Assembly: GCF_003391135.1 (NCBI RefSeq)
Contig: NZ_CP031455.1
Coordinates: 7,777,501-7,841,500, forward strand
DNA: 64,000 nt
Source of the DNA: Streptoverticillium olivoreticuli subsp. olivoreticuli
GTDB lineage: Bacteria; Actinomycetota; Actinomycetes; Streptomycetales; Streptomycetaceae
Direction: 5' to 3'
In this document: positions 35,702 to 44,875 of the stretch, piece by piece
Layout: the number at the start of each line of letters is the position of its first letter
Numbering within the stretch: the stretch's first letter is position 1
The notes under the pieces: model-generated
The model's input: the letters and a program-made list of their open reading frames with translations, nothing else
What the model was told of the DNA's origin: nothing
Databases searched by the model: none
Made by a program: the position numbers and the translations under genes

Positions 35702-37735
35702 TCAGTCGTGGGCGGCGGGCCGGCCGTGGTGCGGCTGGGGCTCGCCGCGGCGGACCGCGCCGGGGGCCCGGGCCGCGGGGTGGTCGGCCTTGGCCGACGA
35801 GGTGAGCTGCCAGGGGACGCTGGTGACCATGACACCGGGGGTGAAGAGCAGCCGGCTCTTGAGCCACAGCGCGGACTGGTTGTGGAGCAGCTGCTCCCAC
35901 CAGTGGCCGACGACGTACTCGGGGATGTAGACGCAGACCACCTCGCGCGGGCTCGACCGCCGGATGGAGCGGACGTACTCCACGACCGGCCGGGTGATCT
36001 CGCGGTAGGGGGAGTCGATCACCTTCAGGGGGATGTCGGTGTCGAGGGCCTCCCACTGCCGTTGCAGGAGGGCGGTCTCCTCGCGGTCGACGGCGACCGT
36101 GAGCGCCTCCAGCTCGTCCGGCCGGAAGGCGCGGGCGTAGGCCAGGGCGCGGAGCGTCGGCTTGTGCAGGGTGGAGATCAGCACGACCGCCAACACCCGG
36201 GAGGGGCGGACGAGTTCCTTCCTGGGGTCGGCGACCGCCAGCTCGGCGGCGACCGTGTCGTAGTGGCGGCGGATGCCCCGCATCGTCACCCACAGCACGA
36301 TCGCCGCGACCACCGCCAGCCACGCGCCCTGGGTGAACTTGGTGGCCAGCACGATCACCAGCACCAGACCGGTGACCACGGCGCCGACCGCGTTGATGAC
36401 CCGGGCCACCTGGCCGCGCCGGCGCGCCTCCGCGTCCATGGTCCCGGTGCGCAGCTCCCGGTTCCAGTGCCGGACCATGCCGGTCTGCGACAGCGTGAAG
36501 GAGGTGAAGACGCCCAGGATGTAGAGGTGGATGAGGCTGGTGACATCGGCCTTGAAGAACCACAGCAGCAGGCCCGCGGCGATGGCCAGGGCGAGGATGC
36601 CGTTGGAGAAGGCCAGCCGGTCGCCGCGGCTGTGCAGCTGCCGCGGCAGATAGCGGTGCTGGGCCAGGATGGAGCCGAGCAGCGGGAAGCCGTTGAACGC
36701 GGTGTTCGCCGCCAGGATCAGCACCAAGGCCGTCGCGGCCTGGACGAAGTAGAACCCGACGCTGTGCTCGCCGCCGAAGACGGCGGCCGCCAGCTGCGCG
36801 ATGACGGTCCGTTGGGTGTACGACGCGCAGTCGCCCGGCAGCCCGGTGAGCCGGCAGGAGTCGCCGGTGATGTGCACCTTGGTGATCAGCGCGAGCGCGG
36901 TGACGCCGACGAACATCACCACCGCGATGGTGCCCATGATGCTCATGGTGCTCGCGGCGTTCTTCGACTTGGGCTTGCGGAACGCCGGCACGCCGTTGGA
37001 GATCGCCTCCACGCCCGTCAGGGCCGTACAGCCGCTGGAGAAGGCCCGCAGGCACAGCATGATCAGGGCGAAGCCCGCAAGACCGGCGTCCGCGGGCTTC
37101 GCCGCGACACCGAACGAGGCGCTCTCGGAGAGCGGCGCGTGCCCGAGCAGATAGCGCAGCAGCCCGGTCCCCACCATGATCAGGACGCCGGTGATGAAGA
37201 GGTAGGTGGGGGCGGCGAAGGCCCGCCCGGACTCGCGCATGCCCCGCAGGTTCACCCCGGTCAGCAGGGCGACGAAGCAGACCGCCATCAGCACCCGGTG
37301 GTCCGCGAGCCCGGGCACCGCCGAGATGATGTTGTCCACGCCCGAGGCGACCGAGACCGCCACCGTCATCACATAGTCGACCAGCAGGGACGCGGCGACC
37401 ACCAGCCCGGCCGAGGCGCCGAGGTTGGTCGAGACGACCTCGTAGGAACCGCCGCCGCTGGGATAGGCGTGCACCACCTGCCGGTAGGAGAGCACCACCA
37501 CGGCCATCAGCGCCACGACCGCGGCCGCGATCCACGGTGTGAAGTGCAGATAGGCCAGGCCGCCGAGGGTGAGCACCAGGAGGATCTCCTGCGTGGCGTA
37601 GGCCACCGACGACAGGGGGTCCGATGCGAAGATCGGCAGCGCCAGGCGCTTGGGCAGGAGTGTCTCGTGCAGCTCTTCGCTGCGCATGGCGCGGCCGATG
37701 GCCAGCCGTTTGAGGAGGGCCGTCACGTTGATCAC
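35702..37735 (-). CDS. APC permease, KimA/YdaO-like
   Basis: A 677-aa protein with about 12 TMs of the APC fold (LPIFASDPLSSVAYATQEIL, SYRQVVHAYPSGGGSYEV, TGVEAISNGVPAF) and a C-terminal cytosolic domain of about 200 residues that looks USP-like. It resembles KimA-type proton-coupled potassium importers, whose cytosolic domain binds c-di-AMP, and related amino-acid permeases. Start GTG 37735 has no ribosome site but a TACGCT box 6 nt upstream, so it is probably leaderless. Potassium as substrate is inference from family likeness. Confidence 0.78.
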   Translation of the reverse strand: MINVTALLKRLAIGRAMRSEELHETLLPKRLALPIFASDPLSSVAYATQEILLVLTLGGLAYLHFTPWIAAAVVALMAVVVLSYRQVVHAYPSGGGSYEVVSTNLGASAGLVVAASLLVDYVMTVAVSVASGVDNIISAVPGLADHRVLMAVCFVALLTGVNLRGMRESGRAFAAPTYLFITGVLIMVGTGLLRYLLGHAPLSESASFGVAAKPADAGLAGFALIMLCLRAFSSGCTALTGVEAISNGVPAFRKPKSKNAASTMSIMGTIAVVMFVGVTALALITKVHITGDSCRLTGLPGDCASYTQRTVIAQLAAAVFGGEHSVGFYFVQAATALVLILAANTAFNGFPLLGSILAQHRYLPRQLHSRGDRLAFSNGILALAIAAGLLLWFFKADVTSLIHLYILGVFTSFTLSQTGMVRHWNRELRTGTMDAEARRRGQVARVINAVGAVVTGLVLVIVLATKFTQGAWLAVVAAIVLWVTMRGIRRHYDTVAAELAVADPRKELVRPSRVLAVVLISTLHKPTLRALAYARAFRPDELEALTVAVDREETALLQRQWEALDTDIPLKVIDSPYREITRPVVEYVRSIRRSSPREVVCVYIPEYVVGHWWEQLLHNQSALWLKSRLLFTPGVMVTSVPWQLTSSAKADHPAARAPGAVRRGEPQPHHGRPAAHD

Positions 37736-38097
37736 GGTGCGAGCGTATGTCGTTTATGTGGTTGTTTCGCCGTATGGGGTGGTGTGTCCGGCCGCGTACG
37801 CCGCCCGAACGCCCGGCCGGGACCATCAGGGCCGCGTCAGGAAAGCGGCCCGGTCGTTGAAACCGGCCGCCCCCGCTCGTTGGATAGGTGACGTGAACAG
37901 CCCTCTGCGCCACGACGACCGGCCGCCTCATACGGCGCCGTCGATTCCCGCGCGCTGTTCGCTCCCGGTGCTGTAAGCACACCGGAGTCTCCCGGCGCGG
38001 CCCCTTCGACCGAACGAAGGCCGTGCCGCCAAGCCATCTCTTTCACCGGCAGACCGCCACCCGGCGGAGCGCTGCCGACATCCCGGAGTGGATCACC
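37736..38097. other. Divergent spacer with a hairpin
   Basis: Between the permease (minus) and the SDR gene (plus). TACGCT at 37742-37747 (minus) is the likely -10 of the permease. A 7-bp stem GGGCCGC/GCGGCCC with a 9-nt loop sits at 37829-37851, about 100 nt upstream of the permease start. It would lie outside a leaderless transcript and its role is unclear. No c-di-AMP riboswitch could be recognised. Confidence 0.45.
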
Positions 38098-38910
38098 ATG
38101 TCTTCTGTCGTCCCGTCAGCCTCCCGGACCGTCCTGGTCACCGGCGCCACCTCCGGCATCGGCTGGGAGACCGCCCGATTGCTCGCCGGGCAGGGCCACA
38201 CGGTCATCGTGCACGCGCCCGACGCCGCGTCCGGGCGGGAAGCGGTCGACCGGATGACGGCCGCCGGTGCCGACGCGGCGCGCCTGCGGCTCGCCGTCGC
38301 GGACTTCTCCCGGCTGGACGAGGTGCGGGGCATGGCCGCCCGCGTCGCCGACGAGCACCCCGCGCTGGACGTCCTGGTCAACAACGCCGCGGTGGCCGCC
38401 CCCGAGCGCCGCACCCTGACCGCCGACGGCAACGAACTCTCCCTCCAGGTCAACTTCCTGGCCGCCTACCTCCTCACCCACGAGCTGGCGGGCGCCCTGT
38501 CCGCCCGGCCCGGCAGCCGCGTCGTCAACGTGTCCTCCTCCATGCACCGGACCGCCTCCATCTCCTGGAGCGACCCCCACCGCGCCAAGCGCTACTCCCG
38601 GCTCGCCGCCTACGCCCAGTCCCAGCTCGCGCTGACCATCTTCGCGAGGGAAACGGCGCCCTGGACCTCCGTCAGCGTGCACCCCGGCGTGTGCGACACG
38701 GCCCTGCTGCCGCTGTACGCGCACGCGGGCGACTCCGCCGTCGAGGGCGCCGAGCGCGTGGTGCGCCTGTGCGACCCGGCGACCGAGCTCGTGCCCGGCG
38801 CCTACTACGACCGCACCGCCCTCTCCCCGGCCGCCCCGGTGGCCCTGGAGGAGCGCACGGTCCGCCGCCTGTGCAAGCTCGCCGACCAGCTGGTCGCCAG
38901 GACCGCCTGA
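38098..38910 (+). CDS. Short-chain dehydrogenase with replaced catalytic lysine
   Basis: A 270-aa SDR with the cofactor motif TGATSGIG (19-26 region), the structural VNNAAV and the catalytic Ser in VNVSSSMH. The active-site motif reads YAQSQ, so Gln stands where the conserved Lys of YxxxK should be. This Lys lowers the Tyr pKa and binds the nicotinamide ribose, so the enzyme is expected to be impaired or to have another role. ATG 38098 is favoured by a GGAG site 8 nt upstream. It is followed by the bL37-like mini-gene 37 nt on. Confidence 0.85.
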   Translation: MSSVVPSASRTVLVTGATSGIGWETARLLAGQGHTVIVHAPDAASGREAVDRMTAAGADAARLRLAVADFSRLDEVRGMAARVADEHPALDVLVNNAAVAAPERRTLTADGNELSLQVNFLAAYLLTHELAGALSARPGSRVVNVSSSMHRTASISWSDPHRAKRYSRLAAYAQSQLALTIFARETAPWTSVSVHPGVCDTALLPLYAHAGDSAVEGAERVVRLCDPATELVPGAYYDRTALSPAAPVALEERTVRRLCKLADQLVARTA

Positions 38911-38947
38911 CCCCTCGTCACCCGCGCGAACGAAAAGGAGGGCGTAC

Positions 38948-39022
38948 GTGTCCAAGCGCGCCCGCAAGAAGAAGGCCCGTCGCAAGAAGAAGGCCAACCA
39001 CGGCAGGAAAGCCTGCGTCTGA
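38948..39022 (+). CDS. 24-aa basic peptide, ribosomal protein bL37-like
   Basis: A 24-codon gene with a very strong ribosome site (AAAAGGAGG) 6 nt before its GTG. The peptide has 13 Lys/Arg and reads SKRARKKKARRKKKANHG then a short tail. The body and the KANHG motif match actinobacterial bL37, a 24-residue 50S protein, as I recall from mycobacteria. The usual tail KRPNA is changed to RKACV, including a Cys. It may be the genuine bL37 gene or a divergent paralogue. It is too short for most gene finders. Confidence 0.75.
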   Translation: MSKRARKKKARRKKKANHGRKACV

Positions 39023-39108
39023 CGGTAGGTCACCACAGATCGGCGGCGGTGCGGAGCCAGGGGGATGGCTCCGCACCGCCCGCCCCGCGCACACCCGGAG
39101 CGGATCCC

Positions 39109-39903
39109 GTGATCGAGCTTCCTCGTCGTACCCCTCGCGGCGCCGGATCCTGGGCGACCTGGTTCCCGTCCGGCCGTCCCGGCCCGGGGGCGCTGACCGA
39201 CCACGTCCGGCGGACCGGCGTCGGACGCCTGTGGGCCGACCGCCCGCAAGGCCCCAGGGCGGTCGCCGTCGGCTGCGCGGGGTACGTCCTGCTGGGCGGC
39301 GACCCGGGCGCCGTCGACCCGGGCGGGCTGGCCCCGCTGGCCCACAGCTACGTCGCGGCCCCGGACCGCTTCCTGCCCGTCCTCGCGGCGGCCTTCGACC
39401 GCATCGTCCCGTGGGAACGCATGGTGTGGGTGGGCGGCGAGCCCGCCCCCGCCCCGTCGCCGGACCCCGCCGTGACCGTACGCCCGCTGACCCGCGACGA
39501 CGCCCGGTCCGTAAGGGAGTTGGGCCCGGGCGCGGCGTGGATCGGCGACAGCTGGGGCGGGCCCCTCGGCCTCGCCGCGTCCGGCCACTGCTGGGGCGCC
39601 TTCCGCGACGGCCGTCCGCTCTCGCTGGCCTGCACCTACTTCCTCGGCGACCCCTACGAGGACATCGCCGTCGTCACCGTCCCCGGCGAACGCCGCCGGG
39701 GCCTCGCCTCCGCCTGCGTCGGCGGGCTGTGCGCGGACATCGCCGCCCGGGGCCGCACCCCGAGCTGGACCTGCTCCCGCGACAACGAGCCCAGCCGCCG
39801 CCTCGCGGCCAAGGCGGGCTTCCGGCTCGTGCGCGAGTACGTCCACTACGCGGTGGGGGCGCCGGCTCCGGCGTACGGAAAACTCAGCCCGTCCGGAGTA
39901 TGA
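39109..39903 (+). CDS. GNAT-family acetyltransferase
   Basis: A 264-aa protein whose C-terminal half (about 115-255) has the GNAT fold. It shows VRPLTRDDA, a beta strand IAVVTVPGERRRGLASACVGGL, which is the acetyl-CoA pyrophosphate loop R-R-G-L-A, and DNEPSRRLAAKAGFR, the usual end of the fold. The N-terminal half (about 1-110) is a domain seen in other two-part GNATs and may bind the acceptor. GTG 39109 has GGAG 9 nt ahead. The acceptor is unknown. Confidence 0.82.
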   Translation: MIELPRRTPRGAGSWATWFPSGRPGPGALTDHVRRTGVGRLWADRPQGPRAVAVGCAGYVLLGGDPGAVDPGGLAPLAHSYVAAPDRFLPVLAAAFDRIVPWERMVWVGGEPAPAPSPDPAVTVRPLTRDDARSVRELGPGAAWIGDSWGGPLGLAASGHCWGAFRDGRPLSLACTYFLGDPYEDIAVVTVPGERRRGLASACVGGLCADIAARGRTPSWTCSRDNEPSRRLAAKAGFRLVREYVHYAVGAPAPAYGKLSPSGV

Positions 39904-39936
39904 GGACGGGCGGGCCCCGGCTCCCGGATCCGGCGA

Positions 39937-40938
39937 TCAGCCGGCGTGGGACAGCGGGAGCGTGGCGATCGCGTGCTTCACCAGGCTGCCGAGGTGGAGC
40001 CGGCCGTCGTGTTCGAGGGCGCAGGTGACCATGTGGTAATCGCGGTCGCGGCGCCGCAGGTCGTGCACCGTACGGCCTCGGGCGTCGAAGCCCTGCACCC
40101 AGGCCGTACGGCGCGCGTCGGGCAGCAGGGCGGTCGGCAGGGACCAGACCGCCCTGCGCAGGAACGGGTGGTGACGGTGCAACAGGTCGAGCATGGCGTC
40201 GCGCGCCGAGGCCAGCGCCACCCAGACCAGACCGCTCCCACCGGTCGTCAGATTGTCGGGGAAGCCGGGCAGGTCGTCGACGAACACATCGGACGTACCC
40301 GCCCGCGGGCCCGTGAGCCACAGGCGCCGCAGCCGGTAGGCCCCCGTCTCCGCGACCACCAGGAACGACTCGTCGGGCGCCAGACAGACGCCGTTGGCGA
40401 ACTGCAACCCGTCCAGGACGACCTCCGCGGCGCTCCCGGGCACCCACCGCACCACACGGCCCGTGCCGGAGTGCTCCAGCAGGTCGCCCTTCCACAGGTG
40501 GAGGGGAAACCTGCGGCTGGCGTCGCTGACGAAGACCGTGCCGTCCCGGGTCACGGCGACATTGCTGCACACCCGCAGCGGTTCACCCCCGGCCTCGGTC
40601 AGTACGCTCTCCACCGCACCGCTCGACGGATCGATCCGCAGCAGCCCGCGGTAGGCGTCGCAGACCAGGATCCGCCCGTCCGGCAGCGTGTGCAGCCCCA
40701 GCGGCCGCCCGCCCGTACGGGCCACCTCCTCCACGCGCCCTCCGGCGGGGTCCACCCGCAGGATCCGGCCGTCCGCCACACCGGTGAGCAGGTGCCCGGA
40801 CGCGTCGACGGCGAGGTGCTCCGGCCCCTCCCCGCCGATGGGGAGCAGCCGCGGCGGCGGCATGGTGGTGCGGCGGCCCGCCCGCGGGCGCGGCGGAGGC
40901 CGCCAGACCACCGGATCGATGGGCGGCTTGTGTGCCAT
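39937..40938 (-). CDS. SMP-30/strictosidine synthase-like propeller protein
   Basis: A 333-aa six-bladed propeller of the strictosidine-synthase/gluconolactonase group: GEGPEHLAVDASGHLLTG, GRPLGLHTLPDGRILVCDAYRG, NVAVTRDGTVFVSDASRRF, LQFANGVCLAPDESFLVVAETG and LPGFPDNLTTGGSGLVWVA. The order is that of the APMAP/Str_synth family, probably a hydrolase of lactones or esters. No signal peptide is present. It is convergent with the GNAT gene and divergent from ArsR at 41143. Confidence 0.85.
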   Translation of the reverse strand: MAHKPPIDPVVWRPPPRPRAGRRTTMPPPRLLPIGGEGPEHLAVDASGHLLTGVADGRILRVDPAGGRVEEVARTGGRPLGLHTLPDGRILVCDAYRGLLRIDPSSGAVESVLTEAGGEPLRVCSNVAVTRDGTVFVSDASRRFPLHLWKGDLLEHSGTGRVVRWVPGSAAEVVLDGLQFANGVCLAPDESFLVVAETGAYRLRRLWLTGPRAGTSDVFVDDLPGFPDNLTTGGSGLVWVALASARDAMLDLLHRHHPFLRRAVWSLPTALLPDARRTAWVQGFDARGRTVHDLRRRDRDYHMVTCALEHDGRLHLGSLVKHAIATLPLSHAG

Positions 40939-41130
40939 CGACGACTCACACCCTTCGCTCGGCCCGGAGACGGCGGAGCGTCTCCCGCGCGCACGGCAGG
41001 ACGCCCCAGGCTCCCACGGCGGCCGCGATCGGGCGACCGCGCCGCGCACGCCCTGCGGGGCCCGGCCCCGGATTCCCACGTGCCGGGCGGGACCGTCGCG
41101 CGCGTCCCGGCCGCCGGGGGAGGGCTGGGT

Positions 41131-41142
41131 TAGGGTATTTGC
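41131..41142 (+). promoter_or_regulatory. Leaderless promoter of arsR
   Basis: TAGGGT at 41131-41136, 6 nt, then ATG at 41143, with no ribosome site. The start region also holds TATTTGCATGGGTGGGCAAG, with short TTGC/GCAA arms, which could be an autoregulatory site. Confidence 0.5.
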
Positions 41143-41565
41143 ATGGGTGGGCAAGTCGAGGCGTGGGATGCGGCCGGTGCCGAGCGGGCAGTGGCGATGC
41201 TGAAGGCGGTGGCCGATCCGACGCGCTACCGCCTGCTGTGGGCGCTGTCCCGGCAGGAGTTCCCGGTGGGCAGTCTCGCGGAGCTGACCGGGGCCCATGT
41301 GGCCGCGGTCTCCCAGCACTTGGCGAAGCTGCGCACGGCCGGCCTGGTGCTCTCGCGCCGGGAGGGCACGCGCATCTACTACCGCGTCGCCGGTCCGCAT
41401 GTGAAGGCGTTGCTGGAGGAGGCGTCGCTGGTCGCGTCGGCCCCGGCCGCGGGGGCGGCGCCGGAGGCCGCGCGGGAGCGGCCCGCCACCGTCGCGCAGG
41501 AGCAGCCGGTCCGGGCGCGGGCGGCCCGCCCGCTGCGGGCCCGCCGCCCGGCGACGGAGCGCTAG
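41143..41565 (+). CDS. ArsR-family transcriptional regulator
   Basis: A 140-aa winged-helix protein with ADPTRYRLLWALSRQEFPV, the recognition region GAHVAAVSQHLAKLRTAGLV, and the wing SRREGTRIYYRV. It has no Cys and its last helix carries only one His, so classical alpha3 and alpha5 metal sites are missing; the ligand may not be a metal. The final 40 residues are Ala/Arg-rich and disordered. Its stop abuts the stop of the convergent ABC ATPase with no gap, and both upstream regions have TTGC-type palindromes, so it probably controls that transporter (inference). Confidence 0.83.
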   Translation: MGGQVEAWDAAGAERAVAMLKAVADPTRYRLLWALSRQEFPVGSLAELTGAHVAAVSQHLAKLRTAGLVLSRREGTRIYYRVAGPHVKALLEEASLVASAPAAGAAPEAARERPATVAQEQPVRARAARPLRARRPATER

Positions 41566-42957
41566 TCAGTCCTCGATTCCGGCGGCCGCGGCGTCGAGGC
41601 GGTACTCCTGGGGGTCGGCGTCGTACGCGTACAGCTCGGCGTAGCGGCCCCAGTCGGTGGCGGTCTCCAGCTGCTGGTCGACCTGCTCGCTGGTGTAGTG
41701 GTGGGCGAGCAGATCGCGGAAGAACCCCGCGCGCAGGGTGCGCCCGGGGTTCTGGCGGAGGCTGGTGGTGATCAGCCTGACGAGCGGCACCTCCAGCGCG
41801 GCCTCGGCGAAGATCTGCTTGGACCGCTGGACGTCGGCGTCGGCGAAGGCGGTGCCGCGCCCGGTGAGGACCAGGTCGTCCTCGCTCATCGAGGCGAGGC
41901 CCAGCAGGTCGAGGGCGTCGACGAGAGGCAGCACGTCGTCGATCTCCAGGCCGAGGTCGTCGGCGAGGTCGGCGAGGTCGCAGCGGCCGCCGCGGTGGTC
42001 GACGATCTCGGCGAGACCGGACAGCCCGTCGACGCTCGCGGTGGGCAGCGGGGTGTTCGCGTGCGTGCGCCGCTCCGGCTCGGCAGCCTCCGCGCGGCCC
42101 GGGGTCCGGGTCTCCTTCGTACGGCCGGTCATGGTGCGGTAGACACGGTCGATGAGGTCCTCGAAGGCGGCGGAGTCACGGTCGCGGGGGCGCTCCAGGG
42201 CGACCTCGAAGGTCTCGCGGATGGTGCCGGGGCGGGAGCCGAGGACGACGATGCGGTCGGCCATCAGCACCGCCTCCTCGATGTTGTGGGTGACCAGGAC
42301 GACCGCGCGGGTGGGGAACTGGCCCGATTCCCACAGCTCCATCAGCTCGCCGCGCAGGTTCTCGGCGGTGAGGACGTCGAGGGCGGAGAAGGGTTCGTCC
42401 ATCATCAGGACGTCGGGTTCGACGACGAGGGCGCGGGCGAAGCCGACACGCTGGCGCATGCCGCCGGAGAGCTCCTTGGGGTACGCGGACTCGAAGCCGT
42501 CGAGGCCGATGAGGTCGATGGCCTGGAGGGCGGCCTCGGCGCGCTTGTCGGCGGGGACCCCGCGGGCCTCCAGACCGAGTTCGACGTTCTGCTGGACGGT
42601 GAGCCAGGGCAGCAGCGCGAAGGTCTGGAAGACCATGGCGGTGCCGGGGTTGGCGCCGGTGAGGGGCGTGCCGCGGTAGGAGACGGTGCCCGAGCTGGGC
42701 GGGATGAGCCCGGCCAGGCAGCGCAGCAGGGTGGACTTGCCCGAGCCCGACTTGCCGAGCAGGGCGACGACCTCGCCGGCCCGGACCGTCAGGTCGATGC
42801 CGGTGAGGACGGGCAGTTCGCGGTCGGCGCCCGCGTAGGACTTGGTCAGGCCGTCGGCGGCGAGCAGGACGTCACCGTCCGCCGCGCGCACGACCGGCGC
42901 GGCGGTCCGGACACCGCGGAGGTTGCGGAGGGCGCTGAGGACCATGGGGGGCTCCAT
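41566..42957 (-). CDS. ABC transporter ATPase (nitrate/sulfonate class) with C-terminal AAA-associated domain
   Basis: A 463-aa protein. Residues about 25-290 form an ATPase of the nitrate/taurine/bicarbonate type: Walker A GKSGSGKST, Q-loop MVFQTFALLP, signature LSGGMRQR, Walker B VLMMDEPFSALD and switch LVTHNIEEA. A C-terminal AAA-associated domain follows (about 315-450, LVDALDLLGLASM and DWGRYAELYAYD). Its partner is the fused permease 27 nt upstream on the same strand. No binding-protein gene is nearby. The substrate is unknown; nitrate/sulfonate is a class name only. Confidence 0.88.
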   Translation of the reverse strand: MEPPMVLSALRNLRGVRTAAPVVRAADGDVLLAADGLTKSYAGADRELPVLTGIDLTVRAGEVVALLGKSGSGKSTLLRCLAGLIPPSSGTVSYRGTPLTGANPGTAMVFQTFALLPWLTVQQNVELGLEARGVPADKRAEAALQAIDLIGLDGFESAYPKELSGGMRQRVGFARALVVEPDVLMMDEPFSALDVLTAENLRGELMELWESGQFPTRAVVLVTHNIEEAVLMADRIVVLGSRPGTIRETFEVALERPRDRDSAAFEDLIDRVYRTMTGRTKETRTPGRAEAAEPERRTHANTPLPTASVDGLSGLAEIVDHRGGRCDLADLADDLGLEIDDVLPLVDALDLLGLASMSEDDLVLTGRGTAFADADVQRSKQIFAEAALEVPLVRLITTSLRQNPGRTLRAGFFRDLLAHHYTSEQVDQQLETATDWGRYAELYAYDADPQEYRLDAAAAGIED

Positions 42958-42984
42958 CGCGTTTTTCGGGAACGGGCGTGGTGG

Positions 42985-44742
42985 TCAGATGGCGCAGCGG
43001 GTCTCCGCGATGCGGTGGAGGCGGCGCCAGAAGAGGCGGTTGAGGCCGACGACGTAGAGGCTCATCACGGCGACCCCCGCGATCAGGTGCGGGAAGTCGC
43101 CGTCGGCGGTGGCGTGGGAGATGTACGCGCCGAGGCCGGTGGCGGTGAGGGTGGTGGCGCCGAAGGGGACGATCTCGGAGACGATCGAGGCGTTCCAGGC
43201 ACCGCCCGAGGCGGTGATCCCGCCGGTGACGTACGAGGGGAAGATCCCGGGCAGGATCAGCCGCTTCCACCGCTGCCATCCGCGCACCCCCAGGTCGTCC
43301 ATGGCCTCGCGCAGGTCGGTGGGGATGGACATGGCGCCGGCGATGGTGTTGAAGAGGATGTACCACTGGGCGCCGAGCGCCATCAGCAGGACACCGCCGA
43401 TGTTGATCGACAGCCCGGTCTTGAGGAAGAACCAGACGGCGAGCGGGAAGAGGAAGTTGGCGGGAAAGCTCGCGAGGATCTGGACGAGTGGCTGGGCGAT
43501 GCGGGTCAGCTTGGGCGAGAACCCGATGCGTACGCCGATGGGCACCCACACCGCGGTGGCCCCCACGACCACCACGACGACCCGGGCGAGGGTGGCCAGG
43601 CCCAGGAGCAGCGGCTCGCCGAAGACGCCGAGGCCGGTCCGCGCGCGCAGATAGCCGACGAGGTCGAGCAGGCCCCACAGGATCAGCCCGCCCGCCACCA
43701 CGGCGAAGGCGATGTCGCCGGTGCGCTGCTGCCGCGGGTCGACGGTCAGCGGCCGGTCGTCGACGCCCAGTACCCGGCCCGCCCGCCCGAGCCCGCGGCC
43801 CACGGGCCGCAGCAGGCGGCCGAGCAGCCGGGGCCAGGAGGAGCGGCGCAGGAGGTCGAGGACGTAAGAGCGCTGGATCTCGCCGGCCTCGGACTGCTCG
43901 TTCTTGAACTTCTCCACCCAGGCGGTCAGCGGCCGCCAGAAGAGGAAGTTCACGCCGATGACCATGACGGCCATGGTGACGATGGCCCAGCCGACCTTGC
44001 CGAGGTCGCCGGCGGCGATCGCGGCGCCCGCGTACGAGCCGACGCCCGGCAGCGCGTAGTTCCTGTTGTTGACGCTGATGGCCTCCGAGGCGACCAGGAA
44101 GAACCAGCCGCCGCCGAAGCTCATCATGCCGTTCCAGACCAGGCCGATGGCCCCGGCCGGCAGCTCCACCTTCCAGAAGCGCATCCAGCGGGTGAAGCGG
44201 AACGAGCGGGACAGCTCGTCGAGTTCGCGGGGGAGCGAGGTGAGGGAGTGGTAGAAGCCGAAGGTCATGTTCCAGGCCTGCGAGGTGAAGATCGCGAAGA
44301 TCGACGCGCACTCCAGGCCCAGCAGGGAGCCGGGGAAGAGGGCGATGAAGCCCGTCACCGCGACCGTGAGGAAGCCGAGCACCGGCACCGACTGGAGGAT
44401 GTCCAGCGCCGGGATGAGGATCCGCTCCAGCCGTCGGCTGCGGGCGGCGGCGGTGGCGTAGCCGAGGGTGAAGACGATCGAGGCCGCGAGCGCGACGAAC
44501 ATGCGCAGCAGGCTGCGCGCCGCGTCGTAGGGGAGCCGCGAGGGATCGGTGTCGATCACCACCGACTGGCCGGTGGAGAAGCGCACCGTGGTGCCCTGCC
44601 CCACCCGCAGGGTGATGTAGAAGAGGACGAGCACACCGGCGGCGACCACCAGGTCGACCCAGGTCGTGCGGGTCAGCCGGCCCGCGACCCGGGGCGGCAG
44701 CGCGGTCCGCGCGACGGCGGAGCTCCTCCGGAACGACGACAT
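42985..44742 (-). CDS. ABC transporter permease, two domains fused
   Basis: A 585-aa protein containing two BPD-type permease domains in one chain. The first spans about residues 60-290 (EAA-like loop near FTRWMRFWKVELPAG). The second spans about 370-575 (EAA loop EAMDDLGVRGWQRWKRLILPG). Each has about five or six TMs and they are joined by a basic linker of about 60 residues. One chain therefore replaces the usual permease homodimer. ATG 44742 follows GGAGG 8 nt ahead; a longer start at 44772 is less likely. It forms an operon with the ATPase. Confidence 0.87.
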   Translation of the reverse strand: MSSFRRSSAVARTALPPRVAGRLTRTTWVDLVVAAGVLVLFYITLRVGQGTTVRFSTGQSVVIDTDPSRLPYDAARSLLRMFVALAASIVFTLGYATAAARSRRLERILIPALDILQSVPVLGFLTVAVTGFIALFPGSLLGLECASIFAIFTSQAWNMTFGFYHSLTSLPRELDELSRSFRFTRWMRFWKVELPAGAIGLVWNGMMSFGGGWFFLVASEAISVNNRNYALPGVGSYAGAAIAAGDLGKVGWAIVTMAVMVIGVNFLFWRPLTAWVEKFKNEQSEAGEIQRSYVLDLLRRSSWPRLLGRLLRPVGRGLGRAGRVLGVDDRPLTVDPRQQRTGDIAFAVVAGGLILWGLLDLVGYLRARTGLGVFGEPLLLGLATLARVVVVVVGATAVWVPIGVRIGFSPKLTRIAQPLVQILASFPANFLFPLAVWFFLKTGLSINIGGVLLMALGAQWYILFNTIAGAMSIPTDLREAMDDLGVRGWQRWKRLILPGIFPSYVTGGITASGGAWNASIVSEIVPFGATTLTATGLGAYISHATADGDFPHLIAGVAVMSLYVVGLNRLFWRRLHRIAETRCAI

Positions 44743-44875
44743 CACCAGAACCTCCCACCACGCCTCGGACACAGATCATCCCGCGCCGCGGCCACGGCGG
44801 GCATGCCGACGGCGCGGGCGGGGGCGATTCCACCGAGCGGGCTTGAGGGCCGGGACGCCGGAAGTCTGCCGTTTG

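Noticed and set aside
37736..37860. c-di-AMP (ydaO) riboswitch before the KimA-like gene
   Set aside because: A hairpin is present, but the conserved core could not be found and the promoter box lies only 6 nt from the start codon.
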